Below, piece after piece: positions 51,946-59,991 of a stretch of DNA of 64,000 nucleotides (position 1 is its first letter; each line of letters begins with the position of its first letter). The notes beneath the pieces are model-generated. The model saw nothing but the letters and a program-made list of their open reading frames with translations, was not told the origin of the DNA and ran no database searches. Source of the stretch: JAVVHH01 sp964657565 (GTDB lineage: Bacteria; Pseudomonadota; Alphaproteobacteria; Acetobacterales; Acetobacteraceae); NCBI GenBank assembly GCA_964657565.1, contig CAZZVQ010000009.1, positions 16,448 to 80,447 of the forward strand. The letters run 5' to 3'. The position numbers and the translations under genes are program-made.

Positions 51946-53079
51946 TCAGCCCTCCGCTAGGATCTGCTTGGCAATGCGGATGGCGGAGTTGGCGGCCGGC
52001 ACGCCGGCGTAGACCGCGACATGGAGCAGCAGCTCGGCGATGTCCTCCGCCGTCGCGCCGGTGTTGCGGGTGGCGCGGACGTGCAGCTTGAACTCCTCCT
52101 CGCGGCCGAGCCCGGCCAGCAGCGCCAGCGTGACGATGGAGCGGGTGCGGCGGTCGAAATGCGGCCGGGTCCAGACGCCGCCCCAGGCGGTCTCGGTGAT
52201 GAAGCGCTGGAAATCGCGGTCGAAATCGGTGACCGCCTGGACGGAGCGGTCGACATGCGCGTCGCCGAGCACCTGGCGGCGGGTGCGCATGCCGGACGAG
52301 TGGGCGTCGGGGGCGAGGAAGCGGAGCAGGGCGGCGGCGATGGCGGCGGGCTGTTCGGCGGTGGGGATGTGCGACGCGTGGGGGATGATCTTCAAGCGCG
52401 CGCCGGGAATGGTGGCGCGGAGGGCTTCGGCCGAGGCGACGGGGGTGGCCGGGTCGTCGGCGCCGACGATGACTAAGGTTGGCGTCGCGATGCTTGCGCT
52501 TTGCATGTGCAAATCCGCCGCCGCGATGGCCTCGCAACAGGCGGCGTAACCCTCGGGCTGGGTGGCCAGGATCATGCGGCGGAGCTGGTCGACCGTGTGA
52601 GCCGGAGCGGCGGGGGTGAGCCAGCGGGCGATGACGCCGTCGACGACCGAGACCATGCCGCTGGAGCGGACGAGAGCGGCCCGCTCGGACCAGAGGCTGG
52701 CGGGCGGAATGGCCAGCGCGGTGTCCATCAGCACGAGCGACGTGACGCGGTTGGGCGCGAGATGCGCGAGTTGCTGGGCGATCAAGCCGCCGATCGACAG
52801 GCCGACCACCGCGACCCGGTGGATGTCGAGATGCTGCAGGACCGCCAGGGCATCATGGGCAAGGAGGTCGATGCTGTAGGGGCCGGGGCTGGTCGCGGTG
52901 TGACCATGGCCGCGCATGTCGGGGCGGATGACCCTGAACTCGGTCAACGCGGGAAGGATCGGGTTCCAGATCGCGGCGGACGTGCCGAGCGAGTGCAGCA
53001 GGAGGACGGCGGGGGCATCGGCCGGGCCGGTGTCGTGGACGGTCAGCGGGTGGCCGGCGGCGTCGATGGTGTGGGTCAT
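51946..53079 (-). CDS. pcaL: Fused beta-ketoadipate enol-lactonase / 4-carboxymuconolactone decarboxylase
   Basis: A 377-residue bifunctional enzyme (PcaD plus PcaC, as in PcaL fusions). Residues about 1-255 are an alpha/beta hydrolase with nucleophile Ser in GLSIGG, Asp in VIVGADDPATP and His in IPHASHIPTAEQP. Residues about 260-377 form the CMD domain with the EEEFKLHVRATRNTGATAED and ELLLHVAVYAGVPAANSAIRI motifs. It yields beta-ketoadipate from carboxymuconolactone. It is the first gene of the leftward pair with pcaB. Confidence 0.94.
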   Translation of the reverse strand: MTHTIDAAGHPLTVHDTGPADAPAVLLLHSLGTSAAIWNPILPALTEFRVIRPDMRGHGHTATSPGPYSIDLLAHDALAVLQHLDIHRVAVVGLSIGGLIAQQLAHLAPNRVTSLVLMDTALAIPPASLWSERAALVRSSGMVSVVDGVIARWLTPAAPAHTVDQLRRMILATQPEGYAACCEAIAAADLHMQSASIATPTLVIVGADDPATPVASAEALRATIPGARLKIIPHASHIPTAEQPAAIAAALLRFLAPDAHSSGMRTRRQVLGDAHVDRSVQAVTDFDRDFQRFITETAWGGVWTRPHFDRRTRSIVTLALLAGLGREEEFKLHVRATRNTGATAEDIAELLLHVAVYAGVPAANSAIRIAKQILAEG

Positions 53080-53125
53080 GGGGGCAGATTAGGGTTTGTG
53101 GTAATCGGCGGAAAGGGAGGGCGGA

Positions 53126-53650
53126 ATGAACGACGGGGAGAGTTGGCCGGAGGAGTTGTTCCGGGTGTTGAAGGCGGAGGGGATCAGCCAGGTGGCGTTG
53201 GTGCCGGATGCGGGGCATGCGCAGCTGATCCGCATGTGCTTGGCCGACAACACCATCCGGGTGGTGACGTTGACGACCGAGGAGGAGGGCGTGGCGATGC
53301 TGTCCGGGGCCTGGATGGGCGGCGCGAAAGGGGTGTTGCTGATGCAGAGTTCGGGAGTCGGCAACTGCATCAACATGTTGTCACTGCCGGCGATGCATCG
53401 GACGCCGATGCCGATGCTGGTGACGATGCGCGGCGACTGGGGCGAGTTCAACCCGGCGCAAGTGCCGATGGGTCAGGCCACGCAGAGCGTGCTGGAAGCG
53501 ATGGGCACCGTGGTGCGGCGGGCCGACCGGGCGGAAGACGTGGCGCCGACGGCCGAAGCGACGCTGCGGCTGGCGTTCAACACGTTCCGGGCGACGGCGA
53601 CGCTGATCGGACAACGCGTCTTGGGCGCCAAGACGTTTGGGAAGGATTAA
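53126..53650 (+). CDS. TPP-dependent decarboxylase, alpha (PYR-type) subunit
   Basis: A 174-residue protein matching the pyrimidine-binding half of thiamine-diphosphate enzymes. The conserved Glu is in VTLTTEEEGVAMLSGAWMGGAKGVLLMQSSGVGN (only residue region 49-83 is meant). It is like the alpha chain of sulfopyruvate or phosphonopyruvate decarboxylases (ComD-like). The partner half is encoded 4 bp downstream. No PEP mutase or phosphosulfolactate genes are in the window, so the substrate is open. Confidence 0.78.
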   Translation: MNDGESWPEELFRVLKAEGISQVALVPDAGHAQLIRMCLADNTIRVVTLTTEEEGVAMLSGAWMGGAKGVLLMQSSGVGNCINMLSLPAMHRTPMPMLVTMRGDWGEFNPAQVPMGQATQSVLEAMGTVVRRADRAEDVAPTAEATLRLAFNTFRATATLIGQRVLGAKTFGKD

Positions 53651-53653
53651 CCG

Positions 53654-54244
53654 ATGCCTGGCATGATGGAGCGGCGGGCGTTGGTGCGGGCTGTGCTGGC
53701 GGGACGAGGAGATGCGGTTGTGATCGCCGGGTTGGGAGCGCCGGCGTGGGATATCACGGCGGCTGGGGATAGCGCGCTGAACCTGCCGCTCTGGGGCGGC
53801 ATGGGCGGTGCGGCGATGATCGGGCTCGGGATGGCGCTGGCGCAGCCGGAGCGGCCCGTGCTGGTGATCACCGGGGATGGCGAAATGTTGATGGGGCTGG
53901 GAGCGCTGGCGACCATCGCAGTGCAGCGCCCCAAAAACCTGGGCATCCTGGTGCTGGACAACGAGCGGTATGGCGAGACGGGCATGCAGGAGACGGCGAC
54001 GGCGCATGGGGTGGACCTGATCGGGATGGCCGTCGCCGCCGGGTTCGGGCGGGCGATGTCGATCACCACTGACGAGGAGGCGCCGGGGCTGTGGGAGGCG
54101 ATCGGGTCCGGCGGACCGGTATTCGCATTGGCCAAAGTCAGCGACGCGGCGGCGCCGCTGGTGCTGCCGCCGCGCGAAGGCTCGTATTTGCAGGCGCGAC
54201 TGCGGCAGGCCCTGTTGGGTCCAGAGGCATTCGCCCAGAACTGA
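53654..54244 (+). CDS. TPP-dependent decarboxylase, beta (PP-type) subunit
   Basis: A 196-residue pyrophosphate-binding half. The Mg/TPP motif begins ITGDGEMLMGLGALATIA and ends in VLDNERYGETG, i.e. the GDG-x(n)-N pattern. It resembles the beta chain of sulfopyruvate decarboxylase (ComE) and the C-terminal half of phosphonopyruvate decarboxylase. It is co-transcribed with the alpha subunit; together they form one split enzyme. There is a 37-bp gap to the glycosyltransferase gene. Confidence 0.8.
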   Translation: MPGMMERRALVRAVLAGRGDAVVIAGLGAPAWDITAAGDSALNLPLWGGMGGAAMIGLGMALAQPERPVLVITGDGEMLMGLGALATIAVQRPKNLGILVLDNERYGETGMQETATAHGVDLIGMAVAAGFGRAMSITTDEEAPGLWEAIGSGGPVFALAKVSDAAAPLVLPPREGSYLQARLRQALLGPEAFAQN

Positions 54245-54281
54245 GGGAGTAGGATCGAGTGAGCGACGAAAAGGGTCGTGG

Positions 54282-55280
54282 GTGCCGGACGTAACCGTCC
54301 TGCTGGTGGCGTCGGCCGATGCGGAGGCCGTCGCGGTCTCCGCACGGAGCCTGTTCGCGCAGACACTGAGCGACTTCGAGTTGCTGGTGCTGGATGCGGG
54401 GACGGGCGAGTCCGCGGCGTTGGCCGAGTTGGCGGCGGGGGATTGGCGGCTCTCTGTGGTGCCGATGGCGGGCGCCGGGCTGGGCGACGCGCTCAATCGC
54501 GGGGTGGCCCTGGCGCAGGGCCGGCTCATCGGGCGGGTCACCGCCGGGGATGTCGTCGCGCCGGAGCGGCTGGAGCGGCAAGCGGCGCTGCTCGGGGTAG
54601 CGCCGGAATTGGCGTTCGTCGGGACGGGGTGGCGGGAGGTTCGGGCGGACGGGAGCGTGCGCCGGGTCGTCAAGCCGCCGGCGGGCGATGCTGCGCTACG
54701 CGCCGCGATGGCGACCGGGGATGCCATCGGCCACCCGACGGCGATGATGCGGCGCGACGCGGTGACCGCAGCGGGCGGGTGGCGGCCGGCGTTTGCCGGG
54801 TCGGAGGATTACGATCTGCTGCTGCGGCTGCTGGACCGGCATACCGGGGCGTGCGTGCCGCAGGTGTTGGTTGAGTTCGCGGCGCCGGTGGAGGCCTTGG
54901 GATGGCAGGCGTTGGAGCAGCGCTTCTTGTCCGAGATGGGCGCCATGACGGCGCATGACCGGCGGCAGGTCGGCCGCCCCGACCACGGGGAGCAGGCCTC
55001 GCCGCTGGACCGTGGCTTGCTGCACCGGATGGGGATGACGGCAGACGAGATCGCGCAGGGCGTCACGACGCGCGCGCTGTCGGCCGCGCTCGCGGCCGGC
55101 GTGGCGGGCGAGTGGCGGGCCATGCGGGAGGCGGCGCGGCTCGGGCTGCAGCAGGAGGGGCTGCCGAGGCCGGTGAAGTCGAAATTCGTGGGGTTGTGGT
55201 TGCGCGGCCTGGCGCGTATGCGGCCGGCCCTGGCCGAGGATCTCGAGTCCGGCGTGCAAGGCGGTCAGGGAGCGGGATAG
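54282..55280 (+). CDS. Family 2 glycosyltransferase
   Basis: A 332-residue GT-A-fold transferase starting at GTG (VPDVTVLLVASADAEAV). The N-terminal nucleotide-sugar domain has VTVLLVAS, LLVLDAGT and the metal-region RVTAGDVVAPERLE; the acceptor region contains GSEDYDLLLRLL (the ED motif of GT2). The C-terminal 100 residues are helical with no TM. The substrate is unknown. It is adjacent to a methyltransferase with the same orientation, a common arrangement for surface or secondary glycans. Confidence 0.78.
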   Translation: MPDVTVLLVASADAEAVAVSARSLFAQTLSDFELLVLDAGTGESAALAELAAGDWRLSVVPMAGAGLGDALNRGVALAQGRLIGRVTAGDVVAPERLERQAALLGVAPELAFVGTGWREVRADGSVRRVVKPPAGDAALRAAMATGDAIGHPTAMMRRDAVTAAGGWRPAFAGSEDYDLLLRLLDRHTGACVPQVLVEFAAPVEALGWQALEQRFLSEMGAMTAHDRRQVGRPDHGEQASPLDRGLLHRMGMTADEIAQGVTTRALSAALAAGVAGEWRAMREAARLGLQQEGLPRPVKSKFVGLWLRGLARMRPALAEDLESGVQGGQGAG

Positions 55281-55403
55281 CAGGCGAATAAACTTCGTGC
55301 GCCGCTGGTTGGGGTGGTTCAATACTATCATTTGTTAGCCTGTGGGTGCGCCTTGCATAAATCGGAAAGGCGCCTCGCGCTTCGGCGGCCGTGGTGGTTG
55401 TTC

Positions 55404-56090
55404 ATGATGCCGCGCGATATCGCTTTGTTCCTGCAAAGTGCGAAAACGGATGCGCGGATCGCATCGGTGCGCGCGACGCAGGGCGCGCGGGCAGCGTTCG
55501 AGGCGGCGTATTCCGAGCGGGAGGACCCGTGGGCCTCCGACAATGCTCGATATTCGTATCAGCGATGGAAATACGAGTCGCTGATGGCGGCGCTGCCGCC
55601 GGGCCAGCGGTTCCAGCGGACGCTCGACCTGGGCTGCGGCATGGGGGCGATGAGCCTGGCGCTGACGCGCGTGTCGGGTGATGTGCTTGGGTTGGACATC
55701 GCGCAATCGGCGGTCGAACAGGCGCGGCGACGGATCGGGGTCCGGCCGGGACTGCGTTTCGCCCAGGGGGACCTGAGTTCGCTCGACCCGGCGATGCACC
55801 ACGGGTTCGACCTCGTCGTCGTCGCGGACACGCTGTATTATTTAGACGACGTCGACGATGCCAGCCTGAAAGCGGTGGCAGCGCTGATCGGTGGATTGTT
55901 GGCGCCGGGAGGGATCTGTCTGTTGGCGAACCATTATTTCTTCGCCGGGGACAAGGATTCGCGGCTGACGCGGCGGATCCATGACGCCTTCACCTGGTCG
56001 CCGAGCCTGACACTGGTGTCGACGCGGTGGCGGCCGTTCTACTTGACCTCGATCCTGTCGCGGGCCGAGGCGCTGCCGAGCGCGGCCTAA
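55404..56090 (+). CDS. SAM-dependent methyltransferase (NodS-like)
   Basis: A 228-residue class I methyltransferase. I start at the ATG at 55404 (MMPRDIALFLQSAKTD); the frame is open to 55314. Motif I is DLGCGMGAMSLAL, acidic motif II is in VLGLDIA, and motif IV region is VVADTLYYLDD. The N-terminal PWASDNARYSYQRWKYESLM is the typical NodS/nodulation-type beginning. It could N- or O-methylate a sugar or amino compound made with the neighbouring glycosyltransferase. It ends 9 bp before the HpnL-like gene. Confidence 0.82.
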   Translation: MMPRDIALFLQSAKTDARIASVRATQGARAAFEAAYSEREDPWASDNARYSYQRWKYESLMAALPPGQRFQRTLDLGCGMGAMSLALTRVSGDVLGLDIAQSAVEQARRRIGVRPGLRFAQGDLSSLDPAMHHGFDLVVVADTLYYLDDVDDASLKAVAALIGGLLAPGGICLLANHYFFAGDKDSRLTRRIHDAFTWSPSLTLVSTRWRPFYLTSILSRAEALPSAA

Positions 56091-56099
56091 GAGCGCAGC

Positions 56100-57068
56100 A
56101 TGCGCATAAGGCAGATCGTGGCGCTCGCCGTCGGCGGGGCGGCGCTGGCCTGGATGCTGGCGTCGGTCGGGTCGGCGGGCATGCTGCAGGCCATGGCGCT
56201 GGGCGGCCCTGCCCTGCCCGCGGCGGTCGCGATCCATGCGGGGCAATTGATGCTGGCCGGGCTGGCGTGGCACGCGACGTTGAGTGAGCCGGGGATGAGC
56301 CCGCTATTCGTCGGCCGCGTGCGGTGGATCCGGGAGGGGGTCAACACGCTGCTGCCCGCGGCCCATATCGGCGGGCAGGTGGTTGGAGTCCGGCTGCTGG
56401 TGCAGGCGGGCGTGGCGCCGGTGCGCGCGGTGGTGGGGACGATCTTGGATCTGACGCTGGAGGCGGCGGCGCAGCTGCTGGTGGTGCTGGCGGCGGTCGG
56501 ATGGCTGCTGGTCCGGCGCGAGGGGGCGGAGGACTGGCTGGTTTGGGCCGGGGCGGGGCTGGGCGTGCTCGGCCTGACGGTCGCAGCGCTGGTGGTGGCG
56601 TTGCGACTGGGCGCGTTGCGCGCGGTGGAGGCGGCGCTGGAGCGGGCGGCGGCGCGGTGGCCGGGCGCGGGCGGCTGGTCGATGGACGGATTGCACGCGA
56701 CCCTGATGCGGCGGCAGGCCGATCGGGCGGCGATGCTGCGCGCGCTACTGCTCAATGCGGCGAGTTGGACGCTCGGAACGCTCGAAGTGTGGGTGATCCT
56801 GCGCGCGCTGGGGGTGTCACCAGGGCTCGACGCGTGTTTCGTCATCGAGAGCTTGGCCATGGCGGCGCGGAGTGCCGGGTTCGCGATCCCCGGAGCGGTC
56901 GGCGTGCAGGAGGGCGGCTTCGTGCTGGCCTGCGGCCTGTTCGGCATCGGCACCGAGACCGCGCTGGCGCTCTCGGTCCTGAAGCGGTTGCGCGAATTGG
57001 CGATCGGCGGCACCGCGCTGGTCGCGTGGCAGTTCGCTACGAAACATGGTCACTTGCCTGGCCGCTGA
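56100..57068 (+). CDS. HpnL-like membrane protein (lysylphosphatidylglycerol-synthase TM family)
   Basis: A 322-residue membrane protein with about seven or eight TM helices. The motifs RWIREGVNTLLPAAHIGGQ and ESLAMAARSAGFAIPGAVGVQEGG match the HpnL type of the UPF0104/LPG-synthase TM family, associated with hopanoid or lipid transport. No hopanoid genes are near, so it may instead move a lipid-linked product of this cluster. It is closely packed after the methyltransferase. Confidence 0.78.
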   Translation: MRIRQIVALAVGGAALAWMLASVGSAGMLQAMALGGPALPAAVAIHAGQLMLAGLAWHATLSEPGMSPLFVGRVRWIREGVNTLLPAAHIGGQVVGVRLLVQAGVAPVRAVVGTILDLTLEAAAQLLVVLAAVGWLLVRREGAEDWLVWAGAGLGVLGLTVAALVVALRLGALRAVEAALERAAARWPGAGGWSMDGLHATLMRRQADRAAMLRALLLNAASWTLGTLEVWVILRALGVSPGLDACFVIESLAMAARSAGFAIPGAVGVQEGGFVLACGLFGIGTETALALSVLKRLRELAIGGTALVAWQFATKHGHLPGR

Positions 57069-57087
57069 TCGAGAACGGAGCCGCACG

Positions 57088-58419
57088 ATGTCACGCATCC
57101 TTCAACGCAATCTCGGCTCGGTGCCCGACACCGCCGTGCGGGGCGACGGCATCCGGCTGCACCTGGCCAGCGGCCAGGTGGTCATCGACGGCTCCGGCGG
57201 CGCGGCCGTCGCCTGTATCGGACACGGCAATGCCCGGGTCGCGGCGGCGATGGCGGCCCAGGCCGGGCGGATGGCCTACGCGCATACCGGCTTCTTCACC
57301 TCCGAACCCGCCGAGGCGCTGGCCGACATCCTGCTGGAGCACGAGCCCGGCGGGCTGACCCACGCCTTCTTCGTCAGCTCCGGCTCCGAGGCGATGGAGG
57401 CGGCGATCAAGCTGGCGCGGCAGTATTTCATCGAGATCGGCGAGCCCGGCCGCGTCCATTTCATCGGCCGCCGCCAGAGTTACCACGGCACCACGCTCGG
57501 CGCGCTCTCGGCCGGCGGCCACGTCGCCCGGCGCGCGCCGTACGAGCCGGTGCTCAGCCCGGCGTTCAGCAAGGTGTCGCCCTGCTTCGCCTACCATCAC
57601 CAGGCGCCGGACGAGAGCGACGCCGACTATGTCGCGCGCCTGGCCGCCGAGCTCGAGGCGGAGTTCCAGCGCGTGGGGCCCGGCACCGTCGCGGCCTTCT
57701 GCGCCGAGACGGTGGTCGGGGCGGCGACGGGATGCGTCACCGCGGTGCCCGGCTACTTCGCCGCCATCCGCGCGGTGTGCGACCGGCACGGCGCGCTGCT
57801 GATCCTGGACGAGGTCATGTGCGGCATGGGCCGCACCGGCACGCTGCACGCCTGGGAGCAGGAAGGCGTCACGCCCGATATCCAGGCGGTCGCCAAGGGG
57901 CTCGGCGGCGGCTATGCGCCGATCGGCGGCATCCTGGCAGCGGGCCGGGTGATCGCCGCCTTGCGCGACGGCTCCGGCGGCTTCATGCACGGCCAGACCT
58001 ATCAGGCGCACCCGGTCGCCTGCGCCGCCGCGCTGGAGGTGCAGCGCATCCTGCGTGACGACGATCTCGTCGCCCATGCCGCCTCAAGCGGCGACACGCT
58101 CGAGCGGCTGCTGACCGAGCGATTCGGCAACCACGCCCACGTGGGCGACATCCGGGGGCGCGGCCTGTTCCGTGCCCTGGAATTCGTATCGGACCGGTCG
58201 CGGCGGTCACCCTTCGCGCCATCGGCGGGCATGGCGGACCGGGTCAAGCAAGCCGCCCTCGACCGTGGGCTGGCGATCTATCCCTGTACCGGCACGGTCG
58301 ACGGCGTCAGCGGCGACCACATCATCGTGGCGCCGCCCTACACCGTGTCGGACAGCGATCTCGGCGAGATCGTCGGCCGATTGGGCGAGGCGGTGGACGC
58401 GACCTTCGCGTCGGCCTGA
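57088..58419 (+). CDS. Class III PLP aminotransferase
   Basis: A 443-residue fold-type I aminotransferase starting at 57088 (MSRILQRNLG); the upstream frame is not supported. It has FVSSGSEAMEAAIKLARQ, YHGTTLGALS and the DE motif in LILDEVMCGMGRTG. The PLP Lys is in AVAKGLGGGYAPIGG. Omega-aminotransferases of this type use diverse amine donors such as GABA, taurine or diamines, and the substrate cannot be fixed by eye. It lies 19 bp after the HpnL-like gene. A hairpin follows it. Confidence 0.85.
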   Translation: MSRILQRNLGSVPDTAVRGDGIRLHLASGQVVIDGSGGAAVACIGHGNARVAAAMAAQAGRMAYAHTGFFTSEPAEALADILLEHEPGGLTHAFFVSSGSEAMEAAIKLARQYFIEIGEPGRVHFIGRRQSYHGTTLGALSAGGHVARRAPYEPVLSPAFSKVSPCFAYHHQAPDESDADYVARLAAELEAEFQRVGPGTVAAFCAETVVGAATGCVTAVPGYFAAIRAVCDRHGALLILDEVMCGMGRTGTLHAWEQEGVTPDIQAVAKGLGGGYAPIGGILAAGRVIAALRDGSGGFMHGQTYQAHPVACAAALEVQRILRDDDLVAHAASSGDTLERLLTERFGNHAHVGDIRGRGLFRALEFVSDRSRRSPFAPSAGMADRVKQAALDRGLAIYPCTGTVDGVSGDHIIVAPPYTVSDSDLGEIVGRLGEAVDATFASA

Positions 58420-58425
58420 TATCTT

Positions 58426-58448
58426 CGTGTGGGATATTTACCCACGCG
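58426..58448 (+). terminator. Stem-loop after the aminotransferase gene
   Basis: CGTGTGGG (58426-58433) and CCCACGCG (58441-58448) pair over 8 bp (one G-U) around the 7-nt loop ATATTTA, immediately after the aminotransferase stop. There is no downstream T-run, so it would be an unusual or Rho-dependent terminator, or a 5' hairpin of the next gene. Confidence 0.45.
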
Positions 58449-58471
58449 CCGCGTGCTGATATGTCGGGGAG

Positions 58472-59032
58472 ATGTCGCATGTCTCGTCCTTCCCGCTCCA
58501 CCCGTTCGCCCTTCCCGAGTGGCGGCCCTGGACTCGACCGGCGCCCGTCCCGGCCAGTGCGCCCGCGGAGCCGTCCCACGCGGTTTGCGCGGTGCGGCTG
58601 GGCGGCTTCGTCGGCGCGCTCTGGCGGGTCTGCGACGGTATGACGGCGTCGACCGAGGCCAGACAGCCGCTCCGGTTCGGCTGCGTCGTCGACGGGGAGC
58701 CGCCGGCGCCGCAGCTGGACCTGCTGATCCGCCTGGCGACGTTTCTGGTGTCCGACGCCGCCGACGCGTGCGCCACCACCGAGGCGACCGGCCGGTTCGA
58801 CGTCCTGGTCGAACGCCGGCGGCGCGACGTGGTGCTGAGCGTGGAGCATAATGGCTGGTCGCGCCCGCCCGCCGTGATCGGCGGCCGAAGCCTCGCCTGG
58901 GCTCGCCGCCTCGCCGACGCCAACTCGGGCACGCTGTCGCGGCGCATCGAGTGGGACCGGACGCTGACCCGGATCACCTTACCAGACCCGGGACCAGCCC
59001 GGGGGCCAGACCCGGGCCGCCACTCGACCTGA
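58472..59032 (+). CDS. Degenerate histidine-kinase-like ATPase domain protein
   Basis: A 186-residue soluble protein with a Pro-rich N-terminus. The core resembles the C-terminal ATPase half of HWE/HisKA_2 kinases. VRLGGFVGALWRVCDGMT is followed by LDLLIRLATFLVSDAADAC where the N-box (normally ELxxNAxxHA) should be. Then come SVEHNG in place of the DxGxG box, and a final LAWARRLADANSGTLSRRI. The N-box Asn is replaced by Asp and no phospho-acceptor His domain exists, so ATP binding may be lost. The C-terminus runs into a repeated GACCCGGG-rich segment. The assignment is by pattern only. Confidence 0.5.
   Translation: MSHVSSFPLHPFALPEWRPWTRPAPVPASAPAEPSHAVCAVRLGGFVGALWRVCDGMTASTEARQPLRFGCVVDGEPPAPQLDLLIRLATFLVSDAADACATTEATGRFDVLVERRRRDVVLSVEHNGWSRPPAVIGGRSLAWARRLADANSGTLSRRIEWDRTLTRITLPDPGPARGPDPGRHST
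58981..59017. repeat. Short GC-rich repeat at the end of the kinase-like gene
   Basis: CCAGACCCGGG occurs twice with a variant ACCAGCCCGGGGG between them, inside the last codons of the preceding gene (a PDPGPARGPDPG tail). It looks like a recent short tandem expansion that may have altered the C-terminus. Confidence 0.5.
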
Positions 59033-59093
59033 CGCGGCGTCGCGCGCTATCCACCCTGACCGCGCCGCCGCTGGCGGGCGAACTGGAGACTGG

Positions 59094-59981
59094 ATGATGT
59101 TCAACGGCCTGTGCGCCTTCCCGATCACGCCCGCGACGGCTGAGGGCCGGATCGACACGGACGCGTTGCAGAAGCTGCTCGCGCGGCTCGTCGAGGCAGG
59201 GGTGGACTCGATCGGGCTGCTCGGCAGCACAGGGGCGTACCCGTTCTTCACCCGCGAGGAGCGGCGGCGCGCGGTGGCGGCGGCCGCCGAGTGTGTGGGC
59301 GGCCGGGTCGAGTTGCTGGTGGGGGTGGGCGCGCTGCGGACGGACGCGGCGGTGGCGCTGGCCGAGGACGCCAAGGCGGCGGGCGCGGATGCGGGGTTGC
59401 TGGCGCCGGTGTCCTACACGCCGCTGCTGGACGCCGAGGTGCTGGAGCTTTTCCGCGCGGTGGCCGCGGCCGGGTTGCCGCTGTGCATTTATAATAATCC
59501 GGGGACCACGCATTTCGACGTGTCGCCCGAGTTGGTCGGGCGGCTGGCCGAGGTGCCGGGCGTGGTGGCGGTAAAGACCGGCGCGCCCCCGGCCGCCGAA
59601 GCCGCGCAGGCCGTGGCGACCCTGCGCGGGCGCGTGCCGGCGGGCTTCTCGGTCGGCTTCAGCGTCGATTGGCATGCGGCAGCGACGCTGATGGCTGGGG
59701 CTGATGCGTGGTACAGCGTCGTGGCGGGGATCTATCCGAAGACGTTCCTGCGCCTGGCGCGGGCGGCGGCGGCCAAGGATGCGGCGGAGACGGAGCGTCT
59801 GCAGACGCGGCTGGAGCCGCTCTGGCGGCTGTCGCGGGCGTATAGCAGCTTCCGGGTGGTGCATCTGGCGGCGACGCGGGCCGGCATCGCGAACGCGGTG
59901 CCGCAGCGTCCGCTCCTGAAGCTGAGCGGCGAGGCCGCCGCCGATGTCGAGCGGGTGCTCGAGGAGCTCGACCTCGATTAG
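59094..59981 (+). CDS. Dihydrodipicolinate-synthase-family aldolase/lyase
   Basis: A 295-residue class I aldolase of the DapA/NanA superfamily. The Schiff-base Lys is in VVAVKTGA, the proton-relay Tyr in LCIYNNPGTT, and the GLLGSTGAYP loop is the GxxGE-like motif with Glu replaced by Ala. That change argues against true DapA and for another pyruvate-type aldolase or dehydratase. ATGs lie at 59094 and 59097 after GGAG. It is followed after 10 bp by an exported protein gene on the same strand. Confidence 0.82.
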   Translation: MMFNGLCAFPITPATAEGRIDTDALQKLLARLVEAGVDSIGLLGSTGAYPFFTREERRRAVAAAAECVGGRVELLVGVGALRTDAAVALAEDAKAAGADAGLLAPVSYTPLLDAEVLELFRAVAAAGLPLCIYNNPGTTHFDVSPELVGRLAEVPGVVAVKTGAPPAAEAAQAVATLRGRVPAGFSVGFSVDWHAAATLMAGADAWYSVVAGIYPKTFLRLARAAAAKDAAETERLQTRLEPLWRLSRAYSSFRVVHLAATRAGIANAVPQRPLLKLSGEAAADVERVLEELDLD

Positions 59982-59991
59982 GCGATCCAGC

